Source: Gp13-AA77 sp036521995 (GTDB taxonomy: Bacteria > Acidobacteriota > Terriglobia > UBA7540). From it: 58,400 nucleotides of DNA. Positions 17,908 through 26,889 of this stretch are shown piece by piece. The translations under genes were made by a program, and so were the position numbers. Location: contig DATDGR010000322.1 in assembly GCA_036521995.1 (NCBI GenBank), positions 1-58,400 of the forward strand. The letters run 5' to 3'. The notes beneath the pieces are model-generated. The model was not told the origin of the DNA. It made no database searches and saw only the letters and a list, made by a program, of their open reading frames with translations. Position 1 is the stretch's first letter. Each line of letters opens with the position of its first letter.

Positions 17908-18093
17908 CGGTTTCTTCCGCTGTTCACTTTCGATTATTTCCTGAGGGCTCTCACGCCGCAAGAAGTAACCAAGGATTCAGGAGCAGATGCGCTTGCCGAG
18001 CCAGTATCGTTTGCGGGTTTAAGTGAAGTCAAGTGAGGGCAAGGAAGGGAAGCTGTTCTGGGTCTCTCGATCTCTCCTGTTAGACTTTCTTGC

Positions 18094-18262
18094 GCTCGGG
18101 TTCGTTTTTTCGGCGTTTGTCAACGTCCTTCAATTCTAAAGGGCTTACTCAATTCGGACCTGACGAATTTGGCCTTTTCTCGGGTTCGTTTTTCGACGTT
18201 TGTGTTGATTCTAAACAACTTCTAAGGTTCGTTTTTGCAATTTTTTGACCGGGGGGGAGGGG
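18094..18262. repeat. Dispersed repeat: cgggttcgttttt units plus G-rich tract
   Basis: Three copies of ggttcgttttt occur at about 18100, 18181 and 18227; the first two are preceded by ctcg, followed by a (c)g(g/a)cgtttgt extension, and then by a version of ttgattctaaa (aattctaaagg, gattctaaacaacttct). The array ends with a tract of Gs (gggggggaggggg) near 18250-18260. The same cgggttcgttttt and G-rich end occur near 39.8 kb, and the gattctaaa.aacttct core occurs near 11.9-12.1 kb. It is non-coding and of unknown origin. Confidence 0.6.
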
Positions 18263-18573
18263 GTGCCTTTTCTGACCGCACCGGCTCATTTCGAAAAACT
18301 GTTGACTTTTTATCATAACATATTGAAAATACACGTGATAGCTTGAATTTGGCCCGCGACAGCGCTGAGTTGCAGCGCAGACGGGTTAATCTGCGAGCGA
18401 ATCCTCCTGGGGAGGTTCGGGGGCCGGTCCAGGAAGCGTTCAGAAAGGTCATGTTGGCAGCGCCGACGCCTTATCGTCTAGCGCAGGTCAATGTACCGTG
18501 CTAGCAACCACTAATTCTTAATACACAGGCTGTCGCCTTGTCAAGGCCGGTAGCGCTCTGTTCGCCGAGGGCT

Positions 18574-18678
18574 GCGGCTTTTGTGCCCCACCACCAAGGA
18601 ACCGCGGACCTTGCAAGATAGGTCCACGCTGCTCGCTGCGCGCCTACATCACAAAACGACGTAGGCGCCACCCGCACG
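18574..18678. repeat. REP-like two-hairpin element, copy 1
   Basis: This roughly 105-base element holds two hairpins: ggacct...aggtcc in the first half and gcgcctac...gtaggcgc in the second. It is about 90% identical to the copy at 21047-21147, in the same orientation. The last residues of the truncated DUF1254 frame (GGAYVVL and the stop) are encoded inside this element, so it replaces the normal 3' end of that gene. Confidence 0.75.
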
Positions 18679-19514
18679 AAAATAACCCTTGGCGTTGTAG
18701 ACGCTGACCGACCAGAAGCCGTCCACAGGCACGTCCCCGGCTGTGAGCCGGTAGATGGTTTTGCCATCGTTCTTACTCGGCGCAACGGTGAGATACATTG
18801 CGTCCTTCTCTGGGTTGCCGCCCCAGCCCGTTGCACTTCCAATCAGGTGCCGTATCGGGTCTACCTGATCTCGTGAGCCAAACATGCGCTTGGTGTCCGG
18901 GAGGGTAGAAGCGAGCACTAGCAATGCGTCGCGCACTTTTTTCTGGCTCGCCTGATCCCAGTTGGGCGCTTCCCAAGTGCCTGGGCTCTTCTGGCTGATC
19001 CGGATCGCGTCCTGCAAAGCGTGCACTTGATCCAGATCTTTTGGACTTGCCGGGTCAACGAACGTGCGCACCCCTGCCATGACGTAGCGCGTGCCGATCT
19101 GATCCTTCGTTAATGTGTGGGAACCCGCGCGCCGTAGTGGACGGCGGGTGCGTACTGGTTCTCATCGATCACGATCATGGACATGAATCGCTTGCCCGCA
19201 TCCGGCATGGTGATCGTCGCCGGGCCGGCATCCAGGTCGAATACCGCCGCCGAATACAGCGTGTCGCGGTTTGCCCGGATAACGGTTTGTTTGTCGATCG
19301 GCATGATCTCGCGATGCTGCTCAAACTTGCCGATGCCGCCGGCTAGTTTGATGGTTCCGGCGAAGTACATGTCAATCTCCGCCCGATTGAAGTTGTCGGG
19401 ACTGACGGCAACGGCATTGCGTGTCGCGCGCGAAGCAGGCTCCGCTTGCGCATCATGGATCGCCATCGGCACTGCCACGATGACCAGCGCTAAACTTGTA
19501 AGTTTCCGTTTCAT
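18649..19514 (-). pseudogene. DUF1254/DUF1214 protein gene, frameshifted and 3'-truncated
   Basis: The 5' part (start MKRKLTSLALVIVAV at 19514, signal peptide ending DAQA) codes for the DUF1254-type segment to HYGARVPT, then ends at a TAA near 19110. The next frame resumes at once with LTKDQIGTRYVMAGVRTFVD and continues through a DUF1214 domain (NWDQASQKKVRDALLVL, DQVDPIRHLIGSATGWGGN, DVPVDGFWSVSVYNAKGYF). One base is missing at the junction. The C-terminal 70-80 residues normal for this family are absent because the sequence runs into a REP-like element at about 18678. The gene follows another DUF1254 gene by 15 bases. DUF1254 proteins are secreted and of poorly known function. Confidence 0.8.
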
Positions 19515-19529
19515 GTGTGGCACCGCCTT

Positions 19530-20996
19530 TCACTGATTCTGGATTTTCTCGATATCCGGTAGCTTCCATGTCTTGTCGAACAATGGCTTCTCTGGCCCAT
19601 AGAAGCGGAAGAGGACCTCGAATTTTCCATCCGCGCTCGTGGGAACCCAGTTCGACTCCTTGCCTGCGGGGGCTTTGGGCGCAAAGTACAAGTCGATTGA
19701 ACCGTCCGCGTTCTCCTGAAGTCCCGGTGTCTGAGAGGAGCGGCTGGCCCGCTGCACGTCGCGGATGAAGGCGTGGGTTGCGCGGTTATAGACCGTAGCG
19801 GACCAGTACTGAGTGATGGGCGCGTTTGCCGGCACGGTGAGGCGATAGGTGCTGGCTCCGTCGAAGGGCTGGCCCTGCTTGTCCTTGATCGTCATCAGAT
19901 AATACTGGCCTGCGCCCAGATGCTTGGCGCTGAAGAAGGCGTAAGAGTAGGCGAGGCCCCGGGCGTCGACGGGATAGCTGTGGGGATTTGCAAAGTTTGT
20001 CTCCAGGCCTTCGACGAGTTCTTGCGGGGCCGGCAGGGCCCAATGGGTGCCTTCATTGAGGGGTGGAACAAAGACATCTTCATAGTGGGCTTCGATCCAG
20101 GCGTGGGCTTCGAGTGCGGCTTGCTTGAGCGCGTCTTGGGTATTCGCATCGGGGCTGAAGGGCTTGCCTTTCTCGATGCAGATCGACTTGAGCTGATCGA
20201 TCATGGCCTTGTCCCTTGTCTGCCAGGGCTCGTTTTGCACCATGCGATCGAGAGATTGGAAGAAGCGCAGGTCGTAAGGGATGGTTGAGTCAAACACCAC
20301 ATCGAGCGCATCGACGAATGACGTTTCTTGGGGGTGGGCAGCCTGCGAAAGCGGATAGACCTTGATCCGCTTGCCATAGGCGACGGCTTTCGCGACGTCG
20401 GTGCTGCCGCTCCTGAGGATGGAGCGGAACAGGCCGTAGCCCTCGTAGCTGTAAGCCTGCAAGGCGATGTAGCCCGAGGGAGCCTTGTCTTTGTAGTCGG
20501 GGGGCAGGATGAGGTACTTGCCTCCTTTGCCCTTGTCCACGCCCGCAGGGCCGAGATCTTCGATAGCCGTCTGCCAGCAATCATCGATTGAGCCGGTGAT
20601 CGAACCATCGTCGCCGGCGGGCGGAATCTCGAGCACGACCGGCCCCGCGTCCTTGGTGTTGATGAAGGGCATCAGGTAAATCGCGTCGGGGTTGGGGGTC
20701 AGGGTCTGGTTTTTCCAGCTAGGGAGGCCCGACCAATAGACGATCGGTTGAAGCTGCCCTTGAGTGGCGCTGACCATGGCCTAGTATATCAGGTCATAAT
20801 TGACCGCCGGCATGCCCCAGATGACGGCCTCGACGGCACGGCGCTCGATCGTGCGCCGGGCAAGATCCTCGGCAGAAGAGCTCTCTGCGGTGGCTGCCGG
20901 TTTCACAACATTCGTCGCCTTGTTCTCGCAGGCGGCCAGAACAACGAGCAGGACTATCGCAAATAGGACGTCAATTCGGTTGGATGCTTCTTTCAT
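19530..20996 (-). pseudogene. DUF1254/DUF1214 lipoprotein gene with an in-frame amber stop
   Basis: The gene starts at 20996 (MKEASNRIDVLFAIVLLVVL, with GGAG seven bases upstream) and has a lipobox-like AAC, so a lipoprotein is expected. After AVIWGMPAVNYDLIY a TAG (about 20781-20783) breaks the frame; it then continues without shift as AMVSATQGQLQPIVYW for 415 residues covering DUF1254 (NQTLTPNPDAIYLMPFINT, GKGGKYLILPPDYKD) and DUF1214 (AFFSAKHLGAGQYYLMTIKD, YWSATVYNRATHAFIRD), ending DKTWKLPDIEKI. Family members normally have Gln at the stop (YQAM), so CAG to TAG is the simplest change. Apart from this codon the gene looks well kept, so recent loss, readthrough or a sequencing error are all possible. 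Confidence 0.82.
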
Positions 20997-21046
20997 TGCT
21001 TCGCTCCTGGTCTCACAAATAGTGAAGAGCAGCCCGTTTCCCAAGG

Positions 21047-21147
21047 GTTGCGGCTTTTCTGCCCGCCACCCAAGAACCGCGGACCTTGCAAGATAGGTCC
21101 ACGCTGCGCGCCTACATCAGAAGACGACGTAGGCGCCACCCGCGCTT
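21047..21147. repeat. REP-like two-hairpin element, copy 2
   Basis: A direct repeat of the element at 18574-18678, with the same order of hairpins (ggacct...aggtcc, then gcgcctac...gtaggcgc). Compared with copy 1 it lacks four bases in the spacer and has a few substitutions. It lies about 50 bases upstream of the DUF1254 lipoprotein gene, so the two copies bracket the DUF1254 pair. Confidence 0.75.
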
Positions 21148-21291
21148 GCCGTGACCCATGGAAGCTCCTGGTGCTTCAAACTCGACCATTGGCCTCCAGC
21201 GGCGGTGAGGTGTATATTGCCGGTCGGTGGGGCCGATCATGACGATTCACGTGGGTTGCCTCCGAGGGCATCATACGACGGGGATCAATGT

Positions 21292-21891
21292 ATGAAAAGG
21301 TTCTTCACCCATCTCCGCGACATCGGCATGGCCGGCTTGGTCTTCCTGCTGCCGGTATATGTCTTATTCATCGTTATTACCAAGGCCTGGACTTCGCTCT
21401 CCTCCGTGGGCACGCGCCTTGCTGGACTGTTCGGCATGAAGTCTATTCTGGGCGTGGGTGGGTCTACCGTTTTCTCGGGGCTGCTGATGATCGCCCTTTG
21501 GATTCTGTGCGGGTTGCTGGTGCGTTTTTCGTTTGTGGCAGCATTCAACAGAGCCGTAGAAAAACTCTTATCGAAATATATTCCCGGCTATGACACCTAT
21601 AGGGCCATGGCCGAGGAAAAACTACACCACAAGGCTAAGATACTTCCCTATACCAGCGCATTGATCAAAGTGCAGGAATACTGGCAACCGGCGTATGTTG
21701 TCGAGCAGGACGGTGATGGCAACTGCGTGGTATTTCTTCCCGACACACCGAACACGCACACCGGACATGTTTTGCTTGCCAAACAGGACCAAGTGAGACT
21801 TGTGTCATCGGTTCCGGCCGATCAACTCGATGGATATTTGAAGAAGCTGGGGAAGGGGTTGTTGACTGAGCGTGGCATTCAGGATCGCTGA
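21292..21891 (+). CDS. DUF502 family membrane protein
   Basis: The start at 21292 (MKRFFTHLRDIGMAGLVFLLPVY cut after the first helix) is preferred over longer forms because DUF502 proteins begin with this short basic stretch before helix one. Two transmembrane helices follow (AGLVFLLPVYVLFIVIT and VFSGLLMIALWILCGLLV), then a soluble domain (IPGYDTYRAMAEEKL, GNCVVFLPDTPNTHTGHVLL) and a helical C-terminus. Length (199 residues) matches the family. DUF502 proteins are widespread and have no firmly assigned biochemical role in bacteria. The gene is single, with the REP-like repeat upstream and the FG-GAP gene convergent. Confidence 0.9.
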   Translation: MKRFFTHLRDIGMAGLVFLLPVYVLFIVITKAWTSLSSVGTRLAGLFGMKSILGVGGSTVFSGLLMIALWILCGLLVRFSFVAAFNRAVEKLLSKYIPGYDTYRAMAEEKLHHKAKILPYTSALIKVQEYWQPAYVVEQDGDGNCVVFLPDTPNTHTGHVLLAKQDQVRLVSSVPADQLDGYLKKLGKGLLTERGIQDR

Positions 21892-21918
21892 GGGGGTATG
21901 TGCAGACAGGGCGACTGG

Positions 21919-23904
21919 TCACGGCCCGAACACATAAGCTGCGCCCTGCGCATCCCCGCCCGGCCATCCATCCGATCCGACCGCCACCGTCGCCCCACTG
22001 ATCGCCACCGAGGTTCCAAAGACGTCCTCCCCAGCTCCATCGGAAGCAACCAGCTTAGCCGCAAAATGCGAGGTCGTCGTCCAGCCGCTTGCGGGCTTGA
22101 GGTACAGGTAAGCCGCGCCCTGGTAGTTGTCGGCATCGCTCGCCCCGGCCACCAGCGTCTTGCCGCTGATCGCCACCGAGTAGCCGAACCAGTCATACGC
22201 AGCCCCGTCCGAGGCCGTGAGCTTGGCCGTCTGGGTCATGCTGGCCCACCCGGTCGCAGGCTCGACGAATACGTAGGCTGCCCCTTGGGCGGTGTTGTTC
22301 TGGTAGGCTCCGCCTACCACCGTGTCCCCGCTCGCCGCTACTGCGTTGCCGAGCCGATCTCCAACCGCGCCGTCCGAAGCGGTCAGCGTGGCGATGGATG
22401 ACAAGCGTCCCGCCCAGCCATCCGCAGGTTTTGCGAACACGTAAACTGCGCCTTGGTAGCCGTGGGACCCGACCGTAGCACCTTGCGCCCCGGCCACCAC
22501 GGTGTTTTCGCTGATGGCTGCAGACATGCCGCACTCGCCAAAATACGTCCCCTGTGAGGGGACCAGTTCGGCATTGAAGCTTGCGGTCGTCATCCATCCA
22601 GCCGAGGGCTTAACGAAGACGTAGACCGCACCTTCATAGGAAGAATTGGCGGCGTAAGGCGCCCCGATTGCAACGGTGTTCGCGCTGATTGAGACCGAAG
22701 CGCCGAACCAGTCGTCCTCCTTTCCGTTGGACGCGGTCAGTTCGGCGGTCTCCGTCATGGTTGCCCACCCGCCGGCCGGCTTGACGAACACATAAGCCGC
22801 ACCTTGAGAATAGCCCAGGGGCGCACCATAGGCCCCGATCACCACCGTGTTGCCGCTGATGGCCACCCAAGCGCCGAAAGCGTCGTTCGTGGCGCCGTCT
22901 GAGGCGGTTAACTCCGCGGTCTCGGTCATATTTGCCCAGCCGCTCGCCGGCTTGACGAACACATAAGCCGCGCCCTGCCCGTAATTGACGCCGGGCGCCC
23001 CAGCCACCACCGTGTTGCCGCTGATGGCTACCGAGGCGCCGAGTGTGTCCTCGCCTTGCCCCCCTGAGGCGGTCAATTCGGCCAGTTGCACGATCGGGTC
23101 AATCGTGATCGGGTAGCGCGCGCCGGCATCGTCGGCATGCAGCAGTAACTGATCGCCCTGCACTTCAAGCCACGCCCTCAGATTCTTCCCGTCGACGTCA
23201 TGAGCCTCGAGTCCGGTGTAGCGCAGGGTGGGGTGCCCGTTCGCGGCAAGTGTCAGCCCTTCGCCGATGCTATCGACCGACGGAACGAGGTCGCCGGCGA
23301 GGGCGAGAACGATGGTTAACGGTTCGACAACGCCGCCCATCCTCATGGCGCTCGAACCTGACGTAACCCTCTCGCCCACCGCTGCGCGGTCCCCCCTCTC
23401 CACCGAGGGAGTAAGGGTTGAGGATCCGGGAGGGCGGTTCGGGCGTGCGTCGAGGGCGAAGCCTTGCTCGAGGCCAAGCGGCCCGTTCACGTACCATTCC
23501 GTTAGCGGACCGCGACGGTACTTAACCTGGTTAGCGCCCGCCTGCGGAGTAGCATCGTTCACGGCTGTCAGATCGTCGCCATAGCCGTAGCCACGCAACG
23601 CCATGCCCCATTTCGTACCACCCGTGCGCACCGCAACACCGTGCGCGGTGAAATCAGCGGCCAGGTTCTGCCTGGTATTAACCGCTTGAAAAGTCACACC
23701 TCGCGCGTGCACCCGATAGGCCGGAAGATCTCGCCCCAGCGCCGCCGAGATGCTGCACTGCGCCTCCAGCGGCAGGCTTGAAATCCCGTTGCCAGCAGGC
23801 TGAGCCTTACCGCCACCGTCGGCCCGGGCTGATACTCCGAAGGCGGTAACGCACAGCACCAAGGAAGCCATCAAGATACCCGATGAGCGACCAGCTTCCC
23901 TCAT
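21919..23904 (-). CDS. Secreted FG-GAP repeat beta-propeller protein
   Basis: The 661-residue protein starts at an ATG with a perfect AGGAGG upstream and a signal peptide ending near VSARA. An N-terminal domain of about 260 residues (VTFQAVNTRQNLAADF, NQVKYRRGPLTEWYVNGP, WLEVQGDQLLLHADDAGA, YPITIDPIVQLAEL) is related in layout to the N-terminal domain of the SBBP giant proteins, which also ends in an ITIDP/IIDP phrase before the propeller. Then come seven repeats with the pattern AELTASDGA..D.FG.SVAISG.TVV.GA...QGAAYVFVKP, that is FG-GAP blades. There is no C-terminal anchor. A charged insertion around 23355-23445 interrupts the N-terminal domain. Such proteins are usually surface or secreted binding proteins; the ligand is unknown. 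Confidence 0.88.
   Translation of the reverse strand: MREAGRSSGILMASLVLCVTAFGVSARADGGGKAQPAGNGISSLPLEAQCSISAALGRDLPAYRVHARGVTFQAVNTRQNLAADFTAHGVAVRTGGTKWGMALRGYGYGDDLTAVNDATPQAGANQVKYRRGPLTEWYVNGPLGLEQGFALDARPNRPPGSSTLTPSVERGDRAAVGERVTSGSSAMRMGGVVEPLTIVLALAGDLVPSVDSIGEGLTLAANGHPTLRYTGLEAHDVDGKNLRAWLEVQGDQLLLHADDAGARYPITIDPIVQLAELTASGGQGEDTLGASVAISGNTVVAGAPGVNYGQGAAYVFVKPASGWANMTETAELTASDGATNDAFGAWVAISGNTVVIGAYGAPLGYSQGAAYVFVKPAGGWATMTETAELTASNGKEDDWFGASVSISANTVAIGAPYAANSSYEGAVYVFVKPSAGWMTTASFNAELVPSQGTYFGECGMSAAISENTVVAGAQGATVGSHGYQGAVYVFAKPADGWAGRLSSIATLTASDGAVGDRLGNAVAASGDTVVGGAYQNNTAQGAAYVFVEPATGWASMTQTAKLTASDGAAYDWFGYSVAISGKTLVAGASDADNYQGAAYLYLKPASGWTTTSHFAAKLVASDGAGEDVFGTSVAISGATVAVGSDGWPGGDAQGAAYVFGP
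23355..23445. repeat. Palindromic element inserted in frame in the FG-GAP gene
   Basis: The stretch reads aaccctctcg ... cgagggagtaagggtt with a ccgctgcgcggt centre, an imperfect inverted repeat of the kind usually seen between genes. Here it is translated in frame as part of the FG-GAP protein (STLTPSVERGDRAAVGERV), between RPPG and the conserved PLTIVLALAGDL segment. Confidence 0.5.
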
Positions 23905-24001
23905 AGGTCCTCCTTAAGATCTTCAAGGACGGGCAATGACCTCGTTTGGCATCCAACCAGCGGGTTCCAATCCGCGGGTGGCGCCTCAGTGAAGGTCGCA
24001 C

Positions 24002-25180
24002 TCAGTGGATCCTTACCATCACCACCCCGTGCGTCGGCACCTCGGCTGTAAAGCTTCCGGTAAACTGTCCGAGGTCCTTGTGCGCCCAGAGGTCGCGGAC
24101 GCTCGCCGGGCCGGTGATCCCGATGTCCTTCAACTGGAGCGTGAGGCGGTCCATGTGATCCATGCCCTCGCCGCGATTAAAGAAGCCCACGGCTGTTGAG
24201 CCATCGGACAGGGGCTTCATCCAGATCTCGTAAGGCCCTTCCTCCCAGATCCGGTGTCCCTGAACGCCCTTCGGGTCCTGATCCACGGCGATCACTTCGG
24301 GATTGGTCAGGATCTCGAGATCGATCGGCTCGATCTTGGTGAGGTTGTTTCCCGCCAGCAGCGGCGCGGCCAGGATGCACCACAGGCTCATGTGAGTGCG
24401 ATACTCGTCGTGGGACATTTTGCCGTTCCCGACCTCGAGCATATCGGGATCGTTCCAGTGGCCCGGCCCGGCGTACTTCTCGAGCCCGTTCTGAGAGAAT
24501 CCGATGGCCGACATACTGATGTAGCTATCGCTGATGTCATCGGTGGTTCGCCAGAGGTTGCCACCCACCGAGGCGCCCCAGCGCCACACGGCGTCCACAC
24601 CGTACTGGCAGAGACTGAAGACGATCGGGCGGCCCGTGCGCAGCAGGGCGTCGTGCATTTTCTTGTAGGCTTCGGGCATCTGCTCATCGGTGTAGATGTG
24701 GTCGGCGCTGCACCAGTCATATTTCAGATAGTCGACTCCCCAGGCCGCATATTGTTGCGCATCCTGCTCCTCGTGCTGCCAACTACCCTCGAAATTCGCA
24801 CAGGTGCTCGGCCCGGGTGACGAGTAGATTCCGAACTTCAAGCCCTTGCTGTGGATGTAGTCGCCGAGCGCTTTCATGTCGGGGAAATTCGCGTTGGGGT
24901 GGATCACGCCTTTCGCATCGCGCTCGCCTTGCCAGCAGTCATCCACGTTGACGTAAACGTAGCCGGCCGCCTTCATACCATTGGAGGCGATGGCATCGGC
25001 CGCCCCCCGCACCACCACGTCGGTCACTTTACAGCCGAAATGATTCCAACTGTTCCAGCCCATCGGCGGCGTGAGGGCCAGCGCCGGATCCTGTCCGAGC
25101 GCCGGCAAAGCCAGCGCGCAGCTCAGAATCAGGAGTTTGACGCCGTATCGAATTCCGGCCTCTAGCGTATGCATCCGCAT
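24002..25180 (-). CDS. Secreted alpha-galactosidase (GH27)
   Basis: The 392-residue enzyme has a signal peptide (MRMHTLEAGIRYGVKLL onward, ending ALPALGQ) and a canonical GH27 barrel: LTPPMGWNSWNHFGC, YVNVDDCWQ, KFGIYSSPG, the nucleophile Asp in YLKYDWC and the acid/base Asp in LWRTTDDISDS. A C-terminal beta domain (WAHKDLGQFTGSFTAEVPTHGVVMV) follows. It hydrolyses terminal alpha-1,6- or related galactosides outside the cytoplasm. The frame is open to 25285, but the ATG at 25180 fits the signal peptide and has purine-rich ggaaagggga upstream. With the GH36-like enzyme at 2.3 kb the window holds two alpha-galactosidase-type genes from different families, about 20 kb apart. Confidence 0.93.
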   Translation of the reverse strand: MRMHTLEAGIRYGVKLLILSCALALPALGQDPALALTPPMGWNSWNHFGCKVTDVVVRGAADAIASNGMKAAGYVYVNVDDCWQGERDAKGVIHPNANFPDMKALGDYIHSKGLKFGIYSSPGPSTCANFEGSWQHEEQDAQQYAAWGVDYLKYDWCSADHIYTDEQMPEAYKKMHDALLRTGRPIVFSLCQYGVDAVWRWGASVGGNLWRTTDDISDSYISMSAIGFSQNGLEKYAGPGHWNDPDMLEVGNGKMSHDEYRTHMSLWCILAAPLLAGNNLTKIEPIDLEILTNPEVIAVDQDPKGVQGHRIWEEGPYEIWMKPLSDGSTAVGFFNRGEGMDHMDRLTLQLKDIGITGPASVRDLWAHKDLGQFTGSFTAEVPTHGVVMVRIH

Positions 25181-25330
25181 TTGATTCCAGTCCCCTTTCC
25201 TGTAGCCGAGCCGCCAGTGCGTCCCCGAGATCGCGCCGGCGACTTGGATCCCGTGGTTCTGTCGGTGACGTTCCGCAGGCGTCAAGCGCGCTCCTTTTAG
25301 AAGGGTGATGCAAGCGGGAAGGCTGGCAGC

Positions 25331-26152
25331 CTAGTCTCCGGCGATCTTATAGCTGGTCCCGAAATTGATGTTAAAGATGTTGTAGACCAAGAAATAGGAG
25401 AGAAACGGCTGCACTTTCGAGAGCCGGTTCTTAGGCACAAAGACCAGATCCCCCGATTGCAGGTGGACGTCGTCCGCCAAGTCGCCCTGATTCAGGACGC
25501 GCTTGAGGTCGATCAGCTTAGCCTCGACCCAGTCATTCGAGACCCGCCGGAAGAGAATGACGCGCGAGTCCTTGGCAGTGTTCAAGAGGTATCCACCCGC
25601 GATCTCAATCGATTCGGCGACCGTGAGGTCGCCCTTGAGCTTGAATTTGCCCGGGTTGGTTACTTGGCCGCCCACCACGAAGTAGGGATTCTCGATGTTT
25701 GCCAGCGTCACTGTAAACAAGATGGGAGGCTGTAAGAGGCCGGTGTAGGCCTTCCGGATAGTGGCAATGATTTCCGGCATCGTCTGATGCTCGACATAGA
25801 CGTCCGGGGCCCCGATCAGGCTAATAGTTCCGTCAGGCCGCACGGTGACGGTTTCGTCTAGAGCCCGGACGATCGTGAAAAGGACATTGATCTGATCGCC
25901 GACGATCACCCGGTAGCGAGAGCCTGGGGCCTGTAGCACCGGTGTGTCAAGCTTGCTGCCGTATCCTTTCACGGCCGACAGAATCTCTCGCGTGGCAGGG
26001 TCGAGGGGCGTGGAGTCGGCGGAGGCAGGTTGGGCCGAGGCTGCAGGCGCTGCCGGTTGTGATGCCGGGGAAGACGGGTTCTGGGCCGCCGGGACGAGAG
26101 CCGTGGCACTCGCCAGCGCGGTTATGAATACAAGCGATCTAAGATTCGACAT
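25331..26152 (-). CDS. Polysaccharide export outer-membrane protein (Wza-like)
   Basis: The 273-residue protein has a signal peptide (MSNLRSLVFITALASATAL...), an Ala/Pro/Ser-rich linker, and then the poly_export domain (SRYRVIVGDQINVLFTI, VTVRPDGTISLIGAPDVYVE) followed by an SLBB-type beta-grasp region (YFVVGGQVTNPGKFKLKGD, VAESIEIAGGYL, LQSGDLVFVPKN). In characterised systems these form the periplasmic/outer-membrane channel for capsule or exopolysaccharide export. There is no lipobox Cys, unlike Wza itself. None of the usual partners (Wzc-type kinase, Wzx, Wzy, glycosyltransferases) is adjacent, so it may serve a system encoded elsewhere. Confidence 0.9.
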   Translation of the reverse strand: MSNLRSLVFITALASATALVPAAQNPSSPASQPAAPAASAQPASADSTPLDPATREILSAVKGYGSKLDTPVLQAPGSRYRVIVGDQINVLFTIVRALDETVTVRPDGTISLIGAPDVYVEHQTMPEIIATIRKAYTGLLQPPILFTVTLANIENPYFVVGGQVTNPGKFKLKGDLTVAESIEIAGGYLLNTAKDSRVILFRRVSNDWVEAKLIDLKRVLNQGDLADDVHLQSGDLVFVPKNRLSKVQPFLSYFLVYNIFNINFGTSYKIAGD

Positions 26153-26889
26153 GCCTTGGACTTTTTCCCTCGCAGGACTTCATAACAGTCAGTGATTATA
26201 CCACGCACCTGACGGCACAATCGCCCACTTGGTGTTACCAACTTAGGAAGCTACAAGTAGAGTATCGAAGAGAAATGACTCAATGCCACCACGAGGAACG
26301 TAAAACTCACTTTGAGTGCGTCCATCCCAAAAGGAAGTTTGGCTCACGTCCCGTGTCAAGGCCAACGGGCGGATTGTCTTGACTTGTGAAGCACCCGCTT
26401 TGGCCAAAGCCTGCCCTGAACGCAGACGATCCTCGTGGCATCTCGCCAAGGGCATCAAGCAACCGTCCAGCAGCTTTTGACATCGACTTTGCTTTAACAG
26501 CTAAGCGCCCCAATGTGTTCGGCGGTCTCTGAGACGCGGCAGAATTCGAGAGACAGGCAAAATCTTTGATGATAGAATGACGGATTGCCCGAGTGCTGCT
26601 GCCTGTCCTGTGGGGTCCGTTCTCCACCTTGAGAACCGCCGGGCTAGCCAAGCCGCGGGGGATTTGTGACCGCCGGCGTCGAGGGCCTCGCAGCTAGAGT
26701 GCGCGCCGACCGGGCGCGGGAACCAGGCGAAGAGCGATTGCAAAGACCCACCAACTGTGAGCCCAGCACACAACAGTGCCAGGCGGAGCAGAATGCGAGA
26801 GGAAGAGAACAGGAATCGATATGGTTCGATGCCGTCAAAGGCAAGACCTTGCAGGTTTGCAGTTGGGCGCAGATTGCCGCTCGCGGATC
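26153..26889. other. Intergenic region of about 740 bases; nothing recognised
   Basis: The region lies between the divergent starts of the export protein and the barrel protein. Several open frames occur on both strands, none with protein-like composition or a recognisable family. I saw no RNA gene and no repeat shared with the rest of the window. It presumably holds both promoters. Confidence 0.4.

Noticed and set aside
26153..26889. Hidden gene in the long gap before the barrel protein
   Set aside because: No frame on either strand has a ribosome-binding site together with protein-like composition.
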